DNA of 64,000 bases, from NCBI GenBank assembly GCA_905250125.1, contig CAJNOL010001352.1, positions 1-64,000 on the forward strand, given 5' to 3'. Under the pieces are notes generated by a model. That model had not been told where the DNA came from and did not search any database. It saw nothing but the letters and a program-made list of their open reading frames with translations. Position numbers and translations under genes: made by a program. Each line of letters opens with the position of its first letter. The first letter of the stretch is position 1. Shown piece by piece: positions 10,300 through 22,500 of the stretch. Source of the DNA: Rotaria sordida (lineage: Eukaryota; Rotifera; Eurotatoria; Philodinida; Philodinidae).

Positions 10300-11570
10300 C
10301 ATCCAATTTCAATGCATAATCCAATAACATCATCTTATTTAAATAGATTTATAAAATCTAATTAAGGTTTTGGTAAAATAATCCCTTTTCTGATGTATTA
10401 TCTTTTTTTCAGAAGAATATTATTCTAATGTATGTTTGATGTTGTCAAACAACATAAGATGATTAGTACACGTTGATCATATTTATCAATTTTTTTGCAT
10501 TCATTTTCTGCTTTATTATTAAAATTCGACTGGTTTTTTTTCTGGCTAATATACAGTATAAAATGAAATAGAATTTTTTTGTTCTATCTGTATAAAATAT
10601 TTTTTCTTTATGATATCTTGTTTTTGTTTTGTTTTTTTGGTTCTTTTCTAATACACTATGTTTCTAACCAATTATCATTATTATGATGATTATATTTTGG
10701 GTGTGCCCATTGTATTCATATGCTTTTGTTTTTCTATCATTAAAATATGAATAGATTTATATGATGACTTTAATGTGTCAATCAAATAGTTCAAATATTT
10801 GTTTTATTATAATGCACATCTCTTATAAATGCAATATTTTAATTAAAATGATTTGTTAAATTGTTAGGAGATTTATAAATCAACTTGGAAAATCTTTCTT
10901 TTAATAGATCAAAAAGAGCATATAAATCAGAGGAGAAAGAAAGAGAATGTGTGACGTAATTTCATTCTACATGAATATGACTAACCAAGGAAAATAGTTT
11001 ATAAATATATATAAGAAAGCGGCGGACGACTAGATTAAATAATTTCAAAGAAAACAAAAAGAGAAGATATATCTAGTCATCACAACAAAGATGCAATACA
11101 TGAGTAGGTTAAATCAGTTCAAACAAAAACGAAGAGAAAAGGAAAGAGAGAAAGAAAAGAAAAGAAAATGTATGCACATGTTCGAGATGCCTGTAACATA
11201 AATTAATGTAATATTAAAAGTTAAAAAAAATTGGAAATGTATACATTAGACCTTGTAAATTAGGAACATAACAATGACATATTATTAAATAGACTAATTC
11301 ACAATAATTCTTTAAAGATTAATTATTTGATCCAATATATTTAAAAAGAATAATTATTTACTTTTAATTGGAAAATAGTTCGTTATATTTTGTTCAGCAA
11401 ATCGTTATTCATACACTAGAACACTTATATCATTCAAGAAATTTAATGAAAATTTTTCTTCAAGGAACGACGACATTTGGTATTTAAAAAATGAAGTTAA
11501 GACGACAACTGTCAATTCATCGGTGCTCTATTTTTAAAAGAAATAAATGTGCCACTATTCTCAATATAAA
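10300..11570. other. Intergenic, AT-rich, no gene seen
   Basis: Oligo-T/A tracts and no coding signal. A stretch at 10900-11180 is purine-rich (GAGAAAGAAAGAG-like words), otherwise featureless. Confidence 0.4.
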
Positions 11571-11579
11571 ATAAAATCA

Positions 11580-11896
11580 CAAGACAAACATTGTCGAATC
11601 GCCACGCTAAATCCAAATTATCCTACTTTGCAGTAGATAACGAAGGAAAAAATAAACTCAGACACAAAAATATTTTAAAAACAAAGAAAAACAAACAATT
11701 AGAAATTGTTAGAAAATCAACTGCTTCTTCAGAACAAATCGATAATGATAGCGATGATGACAATGAAAGCTGTCATTATCTTTGAAAAAATATATATATA
11801 GATAATTTACGAACATCACGGAAACGAGATGAATTAACTCGATATCTTAGATTTGAGCATCGTAAAACAAACACAAATCATATGCTTGACTTTTGA
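11580..11896 (+). pseudogene. Decayed coding remnant, unrecognised
   Basis: A single frame runs NRHAKSKLSYFAVDNEGKNK ... IDNDSDDDNES up to a TGA at 11783-11785, then continues in the same frame as IDNLRTSRKRDELTRYLRFE before a further TGA at 11894-11896. The Lys-rich then acidic composition is protein-like. No ATG precedes it and no domain is recognised; possibly a retroelement ORF fragment. Confidence 0.3.
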
Positions 11897-12946
11897 AAGA
11901 CGATGATCGATTTTTTTATCATCTTTGACAAAAGTTGCATCCCAAATTTTAACTGTGCCAGCAATATCAGCGAATCTTTAACGCACATTTAGTACGGTCA
12001 ATCAAGTCGACTCCAAACACCGATCAAACATTTCACCGAACGTAGTAAATGATATTCTCTTTCTACGTTTAACCAAGAAAATGAAATAAAAGAAAAGAAT
12101 ATAAAATAAAATATTGAACAAAGTAAAAGACAAATCACTAAAATTGAATAACAAGTGTTTTGTTTTTAAACTGAGAAATTCGAAATAATTTCTCAATAAT
12201 ATCGTTCTCTAAGTTCGAATCGTGTTGGATCAAGAAAAATATTACTTGATCTCAGGTCAGATTGTATGGCAAAAATTTGGTGTATATCAAATATTGACTC
12301 TAACAAAACTATTTACGATAATCAAAATCTGTTAATGTGGCTTATGCGTTACTTTTCGTCGTTCATAGTTAAAAATTTATAGTAGGGTTGCTTTTTTAGC
12401 GAACAAATTTTTTTCAGGGCAAGTACAAAACTATGCTGTTTCTCCATAGATTTCATTGTTGGCTTGTTTATTGCTATTAGTTAGATTCAGTTGATTTTCA
12501 ATGTGCATAAGTTCTACATCTACTAGTATGCTACTCTTTGTGGAATCATCAATCTTGGTCGTGTCAATTGTAGTTACTGTCTTCATGAATTTGGACACTT
12601 GTATACAGTCGACGAATTGAAGCAGCATGATATCTCTTGTCTTTGTAATTATCATCGAATGAAACTATATCTTATATGTCACTCTATCGATACTTGTCCT
12701 CTTTTATTTTAAAGACTTTTATAGTCGAGTTCTTTTTTCTTGCTTCACCTATTATTGACAATATTTCACAATCGATTCGATTTTCTTGTAACCTATGGCG
12801 AACTTTTATTGATTAAACTAAGAATAGAGAATTTTCCAAGAATAGGAAGAATAAAATAAAAAGAATTAGAAAAAAATGATTTTAAAAATTGTTCAATGTT
12901 TTAGTTTTATCAACGATAAATCGATTTAATGTTTGTCATAGTCATA
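11897..12946. other. Intergenic, no supported gene
   Basis: A minus ORF of 74 residues (12431-12655, Thr/Ile/Asp-rich) is the only moderately protein-like frame; it has no relatives I recognise. The rest is AT-rich. Confidence 0.35.
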
Positions 12947-13417
12947 TCAATCGTCGTTTGATTCATGAGCTTTACAGTATGGTTCATATTTTGGAACTTG
13001 CCATTTCCAGTTTGACTTTTGTGGATAGTGAACATATGAGAAACAATAATTAGTTTTTGGACAAGACCAGCAGCCTACGTACGGTTTACGGTATTTGTTA
13101 GCCCATGACAGACAAAAACTGTTGCGATATTGTTTAAACTGTTGAAATTTTTGCCAACATTGATAATATGGTTTTTTCTTAAGATAATTCAATTTAGGAA
13201 TGTTTTCAATCGTGTCATAGCAGTCCACTCCGTCTCGCTTTGATTTTCGCACCAGACAGTCAGAATATGTACCATCGTAGACCTTTTTATGGTCTTCTTG
13301 GTTCACATACAATCTACCACTCTCTTTGTCATCATCGGGATGATCAGATCTATCACAAGCAATCTGAATAAACAGTACTGCAGCAACGAAGTATGAAATC
13401 GTTAATAGTCGATACAT
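12947..13417 (-). CDS. Small secreted Cys-rich protein, orphan
   Basis: Single coding exon of 156 residues. Residues 1-20 (MYRLLTISYFVAAVLFIQIA) form a clear signal peptide ending before C21-D. The mature part is charged and aromatic-rich, with nine cysteines spread as DC, DC, QC, FC, GC-x-x-C, YC and YC, suggesting disulphide pairing in an extracellular protein. Trp/Tyr-rich segments (PYYQCWQKFQQFKQYRNSF) are unusual. No family recognised. The ATG is 6 bases after a TTTTAG acceptor, and a TATA-like box lies upstream at 13512-13520, so both a cis 5' UTR intron and trans-splicing are possible. It is the only intact gene in the 5-19 kb stretch. Confidence 0.75.
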   Translation of the reverse strand: MYRLLTISYFVAAVLFIQIACDRSDHPDDDKESGRLYVNQEDHKKVYDGTYSDCLVRKSKRDGVDCYDTIENIPKLNYLKKKPYYQCWQKFQQFKQYRNSFCLSWANKYRKPYVGCWSCPKTNYCFSYVHYPQKSNWKWQVPKYEPYCKAHESNDD

Positions 13418-13423
13418 GGTATG

Positions 13424-13479
13424 CTAAAATATGAAAATTATGTATATGAATAGAAAGACAATGTTTGAACTAAACTTAC
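13424..13479 (-). promoter_or_regulatory. Putative 5' UTR intron of the secreted-protein gene
   Basis: On the minus strand GTAAGT (13479-13474) opens and TATTTTAG (ending 13424) closes a 56-base segment just before the ATG, the right size for introns in this genome. If the TATA box sets the start site, exon 1 would be only about 10 bases, so a trans-splice acceptor is the competing reading. Confidence 0.45.
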
Positions 13480-13511
13480 TGTCTTATTGAGAAAGCCTAC
13501 ATATTGCTTGT

Positions 13512-13520
13512 GTATTTATA
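13512..13520 (-). promoter_or_regulatory. TATA box candidate
   Basis: TATAAATAC on the minus strand, about 95 bases before the ATG and about 33 bases before the putative GTAAGT donor. Confidence 0.45.
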
Positions 13521-13524
13521 CCCT

Positions 13525-16500
13525 TGATTGCAGTTGCATATAAAGATTCAATGAAGCATGATACCATTATGTAAACATGATATTTTATTGGATGAATCAC
13601 AATTAGTGATTTTTGGCTTACCTTAAAACAAGAGAGTGAAGTAGGCGAAAAATAAATTACGCCCTAGGCGTGACTTACCAAACAATACTTTTGATATTAT
13701 AAAAGGATCATTACTATTGTAAATATTGGTGCTTCTGTATGTTCATCTATGCTAAGATGCATTCTTTTGTAAACGAATATCTTCTATCATTTCCAGTGAC
13801 AAATTAAACACTCATACAACTCCATTATTAATGCAATGTTCTAGCACACATAGTTGATATAGTTTGAGAGCAAGATCCTCACAAAAATGATTTCTTTCTT
13901 ATTCTAAAGGTTTTTTTTATTTCAGAGTGATTTTAGCTTGTAAAACATGTTTATTGTGACATATGTGGATGAAACAATGAGATATGTCTGATAACAAAAT
14001 ACAATTCTTTTTCGTATTTCATCATATCGAGTAACGATGTGAGAACAGCATGCATTTTGTTTTGTTTTCGATGCATGATTATTATTATTATTAGTGGGGA
14101 AAAGTTATGTATTGCGTTTAATGATACATTGTAACAGAGAAAATTATTTAGAATAATTTGTCATGGTTTATTTAATATAGATGATGATCCTATAATTCGA
14201 ACAACTTTTTCGAGTTGCAAAGATTTTCCATTTTTTTCAAAGTTTTTTGTTTTTTGAAGAAATTTATAAATTTTTTATATTATAGATTGGAGAAATATTT
14301 GCTGAATCGAATGATGCAATAATCATTCAATTATTATGAAAATTAACTGAATAATTATTGGTAATTTGTGAGTGACTATATCTATTCTGATGATGAGAAG
14401 CACTGATCTTAATAAGAACAATAGGCCAAAAAATATTCTTTGATAAATGATCCGTGAAATTCCAGCTGTTTAAGGCAAACGAAGTTTTTCTTTTTGTTTT
14501 ATGAGTGATATTAATTCAAAATTATGACATTACTAATAAATGATAAACTATGATAACTCCATCATAATTTTGTATCGATCAAAAATATAAAGACTTGTGT
14601 TGTATCAATATCTACTTTTTTTCAAAAGTGTGCTCTTTTTATTATAAAAATAATTCACGAAGAATGCTAATAAAGTATCGAAAACAACCGTATTTTCAAC
14701 ACAATATTAATGAAAGAGGATATGATTTTAACTAAGAATCAAACAAAATTGTATTTGATTAAGTAAATCTGATCTTATTCTACTTTGTTATTGTGATGCA
14801 ATAGAATATTTCTTTTTATAAATAAATTTACTTTTATAACTTCTTTTCGAAACTTGATGAAATTATTCAGTTTTGTAATCTCTACGAAATCATCTATTGG
14901 TCCTTTTCTCAAATTGTTCTTCGTTTCTTGTTGATACTAAGGAACTGAGTCTTGTCTTTAATATAATTTTCTCTTTTTTTTTCAAATAATCTTGATGAAA
15001 CTATTTAGTTTCTTGTACGTGACTGGAATATTGAATAATTATCTTTTCTTTCGAATAGTAATTATTTATCTTCCTTTTTCAATGTCTGTTTATATTCATT
15101 ATAAATATAAGTACTTTTCGGATAGTTTTGTATCAATCATTTACTTTCGCTTTTGAATTGTGTTTCCAAGAAAGACATTTTGCCTAACAAACTAATATCT
15201 TGATATTAATACCTTTGTCTTACCTCAAACTTTAAGATGCTTCCAATAACTATAAGATCTATATATGGATGTGGATCTGCGTCTCGGTCTAGTAGTGTTC
15301 TTCTAATAACGTACATCCATATTTACTCAAATGTCTATATGCATACCCTAATCAATATGATAATGCTAGAAGATGAGAATAAAATTGAAAGGGTTAAGGA
15401 GTAATCATGAGAATATGTCAAAGAAGGTTGAATTATGGAATCGTCTTTTTTGTTTTAAATAGATTGACTTGATTAAAAAGTTCAAATGTGTAAGAAATGA
15501 AAGCATGTTTAAACTGTTAAATGATTTCTGAATCGTAAAATGCACACATTTTTAAGCGTTATGAATGCGTAAAAATATTTAACGTCGTAAAGATGCATCG
15601 ATATATGTAATGAAAATTTACACGATAAATTCGTATGTTTTTAATAGTTATTATGGATTAGAATTTGAAACAATTTAAAATTCGTTTGGAAGTTGTAACG
15701 CGTTAGAGTATCCGATGTAGTCTTGATATTTCGAAACGCGTTTGATTTTATATACGGTTTAACATGTTTTGTGTTTTATTGATTTTGAGTCTATCTAAAT
15801 ATTAGGACTATTTTGACTGCTTTTTTTTATATGATATTAAACATGAGAATAGACGATTGCTGTAATAGTCTGGTTTTTGAGCTTGTTCTTTAACAATGAG
15901 AGATATTTTACATATCCCTAAACTATTACCCAACCAAATAATATTTCCACAAAACCTACATGTTCAAATATGTGACCTTTCGACTGGCTTTTATGCCATT
16001 ACGCTTATTATAATTTCCCTAATATAGATTGTTTCTATCCTGAATTCTCCAGAAAACTCAAATAAAATATAAGGAGAGTTTTAGCTTCTTTCGGTATTCT
16101 TTGCACTCGAAATAAATTATTTTTTCTCTATTCTACTATGTGTTCAACACACATAAAATGATTTATTGTTTTCAATAGTGCACTACTGCGTAGAAAACAG
16201 TTTGGATCTATACTTCATACACAGGTTTCTATTGTTTCTCGGGCGAGTAGACTACATCTATTAAAGCTATTTCTTTAGTGAAAAGTGGAAACCATTTTTT
16301 GAGTCGGTTCCTCTACTTGGCATTCATTGAAAATAATTTTCTTTTTAATTGAAAGGTGGGACACAGAATCAGTAGAGCTAAACGGATAAAAAATGCGCTC
16401 GAAATCAAAATTTCACATACAAGAGGATATAAAAGAGAAACAAGTAATGTAGAAGAGAATAGGAGAAAGTTTTCAGATTTATTTGCGCGTTGTCCATGCA

Positions 16501-19500
16501 CTCGTTACACAAAACTGTATCTAGGATGACTTCTGCTTGATACAAATATTTAGAATGTCTAGATATTAAGAACTTCTCTTAAGAGTGTCTATGTAAATCT
16601 TCCGCTGTACATAATACTTCCTAATGCACGATAATTCATCTTAGAAGCAATACGCAAGCACTATATTCTCAATGATATTTTCATAGCTCGATTCTTATAG
16701 TTGCAGTAATAGATTGCTTTTACAAAAAAAAAGCTTCAATTGTCTCGAATTTCATGGATAGAGGATTGTATTTTACGATAGTTAAATTGTAGATTTGGTT
16801 TTGAATCGTTCTGCCTTCTGTTACCTTCGTAGAAATCACTTATGAGTCTACGGAATCAGCTAGACTCAAATATAATCCATATCAATCAGTTGAATCAAAA
16901 AGGACACAGTGACAAGCGAAGTTATTGGAAAAATCAGACGATACAAGAGAATGATTAACGAAATAAGATACTAGAGAGAAAGGCCATTCAATATAAACTT
17001 GCGAAGTAGATCCAGGTTTGGAACCAGTACTTAAAACACTGTACGGACTGGTCAGTAAAGGAAACTTCTAAAGTGGTGACAGACTAGCTAAAAAAGCTTT
17101 AGGCGTCTCTTCAATATCAGGCCATATTTGAACGTGAGTGAGAACATTATCGTCACCGAAATGCACGAGCATACAATATTTATAGTTTTTGTGGTGAAAA
17201 ATGACAAAAAATTAAAATAATTATGTTTGTCAACCATTTTAACCCGATTAACTATTTCGTTTTTTTTTATTAGATTTAATTAAGTTGAAATAGTAATTAC
17301 TTTGATTTAATTGCCATATTCGATAGAATTAATTAAAATATATGTATTTCATTGGTTTGTACTTTAAAAACTCAGTATTTATAGATTAGTTTTTGAGCAT
17401 TTTTTTTTCATGTATTCATCTACAAGTTACGTTTTCTCGTATTTACTCGTCGACTACAAATGAAATTATGCATTCGTTAGTTTGCAAATTTAAGCTTTGT
17501 TTCTATGTTAACAGCTATGCAAGAAACCCAGAAATTATAATCATTTTTATTGAACATATATTTATCAAGCATTCGTGGTTTCGAATTAAAAGTATGCCTT
17601 TAAAAGTTTCACAATAAAGTAAAACAGTCAAATATTGAAATTGTTATAATCTTGAACCTTATTTAGAAACATTTTGGTTATAGTCACTAATCAATACAAT
17701 TTTCAACATTACTCAAAACTTTCAATGTAAAAAAAAATTTGAATAAAAATTAGATAATAATTGATGCATACCGATAGAAACTGATTAAAGATTTTTTATT
17801 TATCACAATGAAAAAAAAAATTAAAATCGATGTTTTTTGTACAAGTTTTTGATCAATTATAATCGAAAGAATTAATAAAATTTCGATTTTTTTTTGCAGT
17901 TATTTCTGATTTTAATCTGATTATGACCCTAATTTTTTTACATGATCGTTTATTTGTCCCTTGTGAATAGTGTAGGAAGCATTTCTCTTTACCTTTAACT
18001 TATAAGGAAACAATTCGCTTCTCTTTATTATTGTTGCCTCGATTTCTTTATAATTTCGTTTTTCTTCTCTCATGTGTCGATTTAATAATGAGAAAGAACG
18101 AGAATAGTAGAACAATATATATAATGATAAAAGTGGTGATGGATGTATAAGAATAAACTGAGAATAATTTGATATAGTAACTTCGTGTTGAAATACAATA
18201 TATATGATTATGATGACAGGAAATGTTATCTAAATTTCCTCCCAATATATATTAAAGATGATGACCATTTTAGAAGATAAGATATAGAATAGAATAGTTT
18301 CAATTTTTAAACCCTATTCTTAGTTGCTCACATTTTAAAGATCATCATTAATCATACAACAAAAAATATATTGTGTTACATGTGCATTCGCGCTCGACAT
18401 ATAAATACGAGAAACATAACTTGTAGATGAATACATGAAAAAACACTTAATGAATAGAGAATTTTAAGGATTATCTTTTGGAAAAAAAACTCAAGTAGAA
18501 AAATCTACAAGCCGAGAGGATCATTTTTTATGGTCCGTCTATTGTTATATGGTTAATAGTAAATATCTTGCAACTTATATAGAAAGGTATTATTAGCAAT
18601 ACATATGTGACTTTATCTCTCAATTTTGCTTTTTATTTGAATTGTATTTATACATCTGATTTCAATGGCATAATCGAAAGCCATTGTTGTTTAGAACATC
18701 ATCTTAACCGAATGTTAACATTAAAAATTATTTAATACTTTTCGCTTTCATCCTTTTGATGATTCAATACATCTGCTCTGCCGCAATATTATTGACAAGA
18801 TAAAGTACTCGAGATTTAGCAAATACACATTTAACTTTATAAATAGTTCGATATTTCGTCTATTTCAATGATACAAAATTCATTCTATCTCAATCACTGT
18901 ATATCATCCAAAGTATGTCTTATCACCAAACATCTCTCTCTCTATTATTAAGTCGTATTCGTCATCGTTTTTAGCAGATAAAGATTTTCTTGTTCTATTT
19001 TTTTGTAGTAAACCTTTGAATCACATTGATTTGAAATTAAATCTAATTGTAATTAGTAATATCAAGATAATTATTCATATGCTTTCGATGAGAATAATAG
19101 ATAGTTGAAAATATATTTCAATAATATACCTCTATTCAGTATTCTAACTATCGTCTTATAATGTTATTTATTCGTTAAAAAGTATAAAGATTCGTTTGAT
19201 AGAAGTCCAATGATCGATTAAATAATTATAATAAACTTTTATTAAGTTGTCGTTAGTAAATAACTGTCTTTGATATGATTCGTAAATATCTATCCAATCT
19301 TATGAAATACTTTAATATTCAAGGCAATATTTTGTATTCTGTACAAATATGACATGATGTTGTGTAAGTTTTTTTCTTTTCTGTTGCCAGCTCGCTCGAG
19401 CTAGCGACTTGGCACAAAGACGTGGTTGATTGATACACAATGAAGAAAAAAAAAGAGAAACAATCATTTTTTCTCGTTTTCTATTTGTAATACATTCACG

Positions 19501-19574
19501 TTGAAGCATATAATAGATCAATTACTAATTCAAAGTTGGCAACAAAAGATTTCGACTTAATTGAACTAATTTCA
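13525..19574. other. Six-kilobase AT-rich stretch without a supported gene
   Basis: No frame shows a domain, consistent codon pattern or splice-joined exons. Two overlapping minus ORFs at 17921-18245 include one hydrophobic run (TTFIIIYIVLLFSFFLII) but are out of frame with each other and unsupported. No tRNA-like cloverleaf or strong terminal inverted repeat was seen by eye. Confidence 0.45.
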
Positions 19575-22500
19575 ATGGATCCAAACGATTTGGTAATAGA
19601 AGATAATAAAAAGGATGAGCAAGGCATCCAAAGAGTTGTGAGTTATTTAAAGGGTGATATAAGTGCGGACGAATTGTTATCGAGTTTTACTCCAAGGTAT
19701 TCTTTTTCTTTGTACAAGCTTTCATTTTTATGTATGTTTATATTTGAAGTTTAACTAATGATCAATATGAAAACAATGTATTAAATATTATTCAATCAGA
19801 TAATATTCAAAAAATACAAGAAAATACAAATTGTACAATAAGTTTGATAAATCAACAACAAGTTGAATTAATAAATAGTGATCGTTTATCAATGAATTCA
19901 ACTTCTTTCGATATGGATTTATATGATACTGATAAAGGTTCTCAACAAATATCGTTAAATACTGATATGACAATAAATGATGAACAAAATTTCGATAGTA
20001 CAAATACAACTAATGGTGAGTTGTTCATCCTATATTGAATATAATAATTTTAATTAAAACATTAGATACAAGTCAAAATTATCAAATTTTACAAACATTA
20101 ACAACAGGTATGAGTCATTCTTTTTCTTTATTTATTAATCAAAAAAAAGGCCAATAGTAGATGTGAATAAAATAAAAATATTATAGATGACATTGTCACT
20201 CGTATAAACTTTTAATTTTGCGATTTAATATAAAAATTTTATTTAATTTTAAACTAATTACTTTTCTGAATTCTACACCGACCGAAATCAATAATTTTTA
20301 TCTACCGACAAAAACAGTCGGTGAATATTTATAAGTTTAATATATGAAATACTACGAACTTTTTTTTTGTTTACTATTTAGAAAAAAGATTTTATCAATA
20401 TGTCTTTTTCGATATATGAATTATTTCATTTCTTGTTATACAAACGAAGATATTAATTATAATGTACTACTGAAAAGAAGTCTCTATTACAATATTGAAT
20501 AGAGAAAGTTCCTACTTTCTAGCATTCAATATTCAACGATAATTTTATTTGAAAAAAAAAAATCTCGCACAAGGTAATCACTAAAAGTAAGAAAATTTCA
20601 ATAGGTATGAGCAGGATCAATTTTTTATGGTCTGCACTTCTATCAAAAATACATTTGATCTTGCTTTTGAACTTGTTGAAATTTGTTTTAGCGACTCCTT
20701 TACAAAAATCGATCTTGAACTAGACGCAATCAAAGCGCATAAAATTTTCAGGATATGTTAGAGCAAACATCGCACCACGAGTTATCTTCCCATGCATTTT
20801 AATTTATATTTTTCGAACGAAAATGAACTTTTTTTTAAGATGGTGAAAACTTAACAGCGAGTTTCAATTAATTCTATACCAATATTAATAAGTTTGAAAT
20901 GGTATTCTAATAATGTGATGTATTTATTCTCTAATATTCTTCTTTGTAAATGTTCATTTTGATTTAAGTAAGATGAATTTTTGTTTTGATTGGAATCGAG
21001 AATTGTTCGAACTTGGAAACAGAAATCCGGTGATCGAATCCAATGGTCAGTTACAATCGGAACTCGACAAATACAATCACCAGACTCTCGCCGTGTTTCC
21101 GAGGTTTCTGCTAAGAAATTCACGCGCCGGAATTATTGATCTAGGGAATTCGATTAGATTTTTATTAAATATTTTATTTATTAAAATATATAATTTAGTA
21201 AATCTGTATATTTTTTTTTTCTATTATGTTTATTGTCTGTCATGTATCCTTATATTGATGATATATATATATATATATACAGGTGAACAACAAATAACTG
21301 CATATGATTATTGTTGTCAGATGTTAGAAAAATTGACTCTGGCTGTTAATACACTGAAACCAATTTTAGTAGATTTGGCTATTCCTAGTGCAACCGGAGG
21401 TTTGTTTTAATATTGTTATAAGAAAAATAAAAATCTATTGATAATATTAAATTTATTCTAGATTCTTATTTGAAAACATTTGGAATTCCTTCACCTCATG
21501 ATGTTAATATAACAACTCAAGAACCATTGAAAATATTATCGAATCTTTTTCAAATGACAATTAATACATTACCATCTTTTCGTCAAAAAGATAATACAAA
21601 TGATTGTAATAATACAATTCCCATAGGACAAGAATTAAATGAAACATCTGAAAAAACAATTGCTGGTATGTTTTTTTTCTTCTCCCTGTAATCATTAAAT
21701 ATATATTATCAAATAAATAGCACCAAGTGAACAAAATGGATGTCATTTGAATCAAGAAATTCAAGCAGTAATACAATCAAATTTTTTGACATCATCTATT
21801 CCAAAAGATATTTTTCCAATTATATCTTTATCAGAATTATTATCACAAGCTCAAAAATGTATTCAAGAAATAAAATTAGTTGAATTAAAAATTTCTGAAC
21901 AACCACAAGAATTTTGGAAAAAACGTTCTATTAATTGTTTAAAAAATAAATGGTGTCCAGCTATTCAAGGACGAAGTGGCAAACAACGACGTTATATTGG
22001 CATAAAAGTAAAATATTAAAAAATGATTTATTATTTTTGATTAATATTTTTATAATCTTTTATTTGATTTATATCTAGTGGTCAAAATTAATTAATTACA
22101 ATCCAAATGATTTGTTTATCTTTGTTCAATTATTATCCTATAACAATCAATCACATTCATCAAAAGTCTTAGTACCACCGGAAACAATAGTTCAAAAATT
22201 AAAATTATTAGGAAAAAAACAGAAAAATGGGAGTAGACGCCTAATACTTAGTGATTTGATTATTAAAGATATATATGGATTTGATAAAAAAAATAATGCT
22301 ATCCTTTGTCCCATAACTGAAGATGAATATCATCAATGTAAAAAAAAGTTAGTTAGATTTATATAAATAAATATATTATAATAATGATACATTTTTTTTT
22401 TCTTTAGTTTAAAAGTACTTATGTTTAATTTATATAAAACAAGTGAAGAAATTGATAACTCAAATGACAATAATGAAATAGATAAAGATGAAGATAATGA

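Noticed and set aside
10171-10365. 64-residue plus ORF
   Set aside because: Lies mostly within the hairpin MITE; the frame is a by-product of the palindrome.
12431-12655. 74-residue minus ORF
   Set aside because: Looks mildly protein-like (Thr/Asp/Ile-rich) but has no relatives I recognise, no acceptor at its start and no second exon.
17921-18245. Two overlapping minus ORFs with a hydrophobic run
   Set aside because: Out of frame with each other and no intron joins them; a membrane gene is not supported.
20851-21123. 90-residue minus ORF inside intron 3 of the 11-exon gene, overlapping a plus ORF
   Set aside because: Both strands are open, but the sequence sits in a repeat-filled intron next to a dispersed-repeat fragment; no domain recognised.
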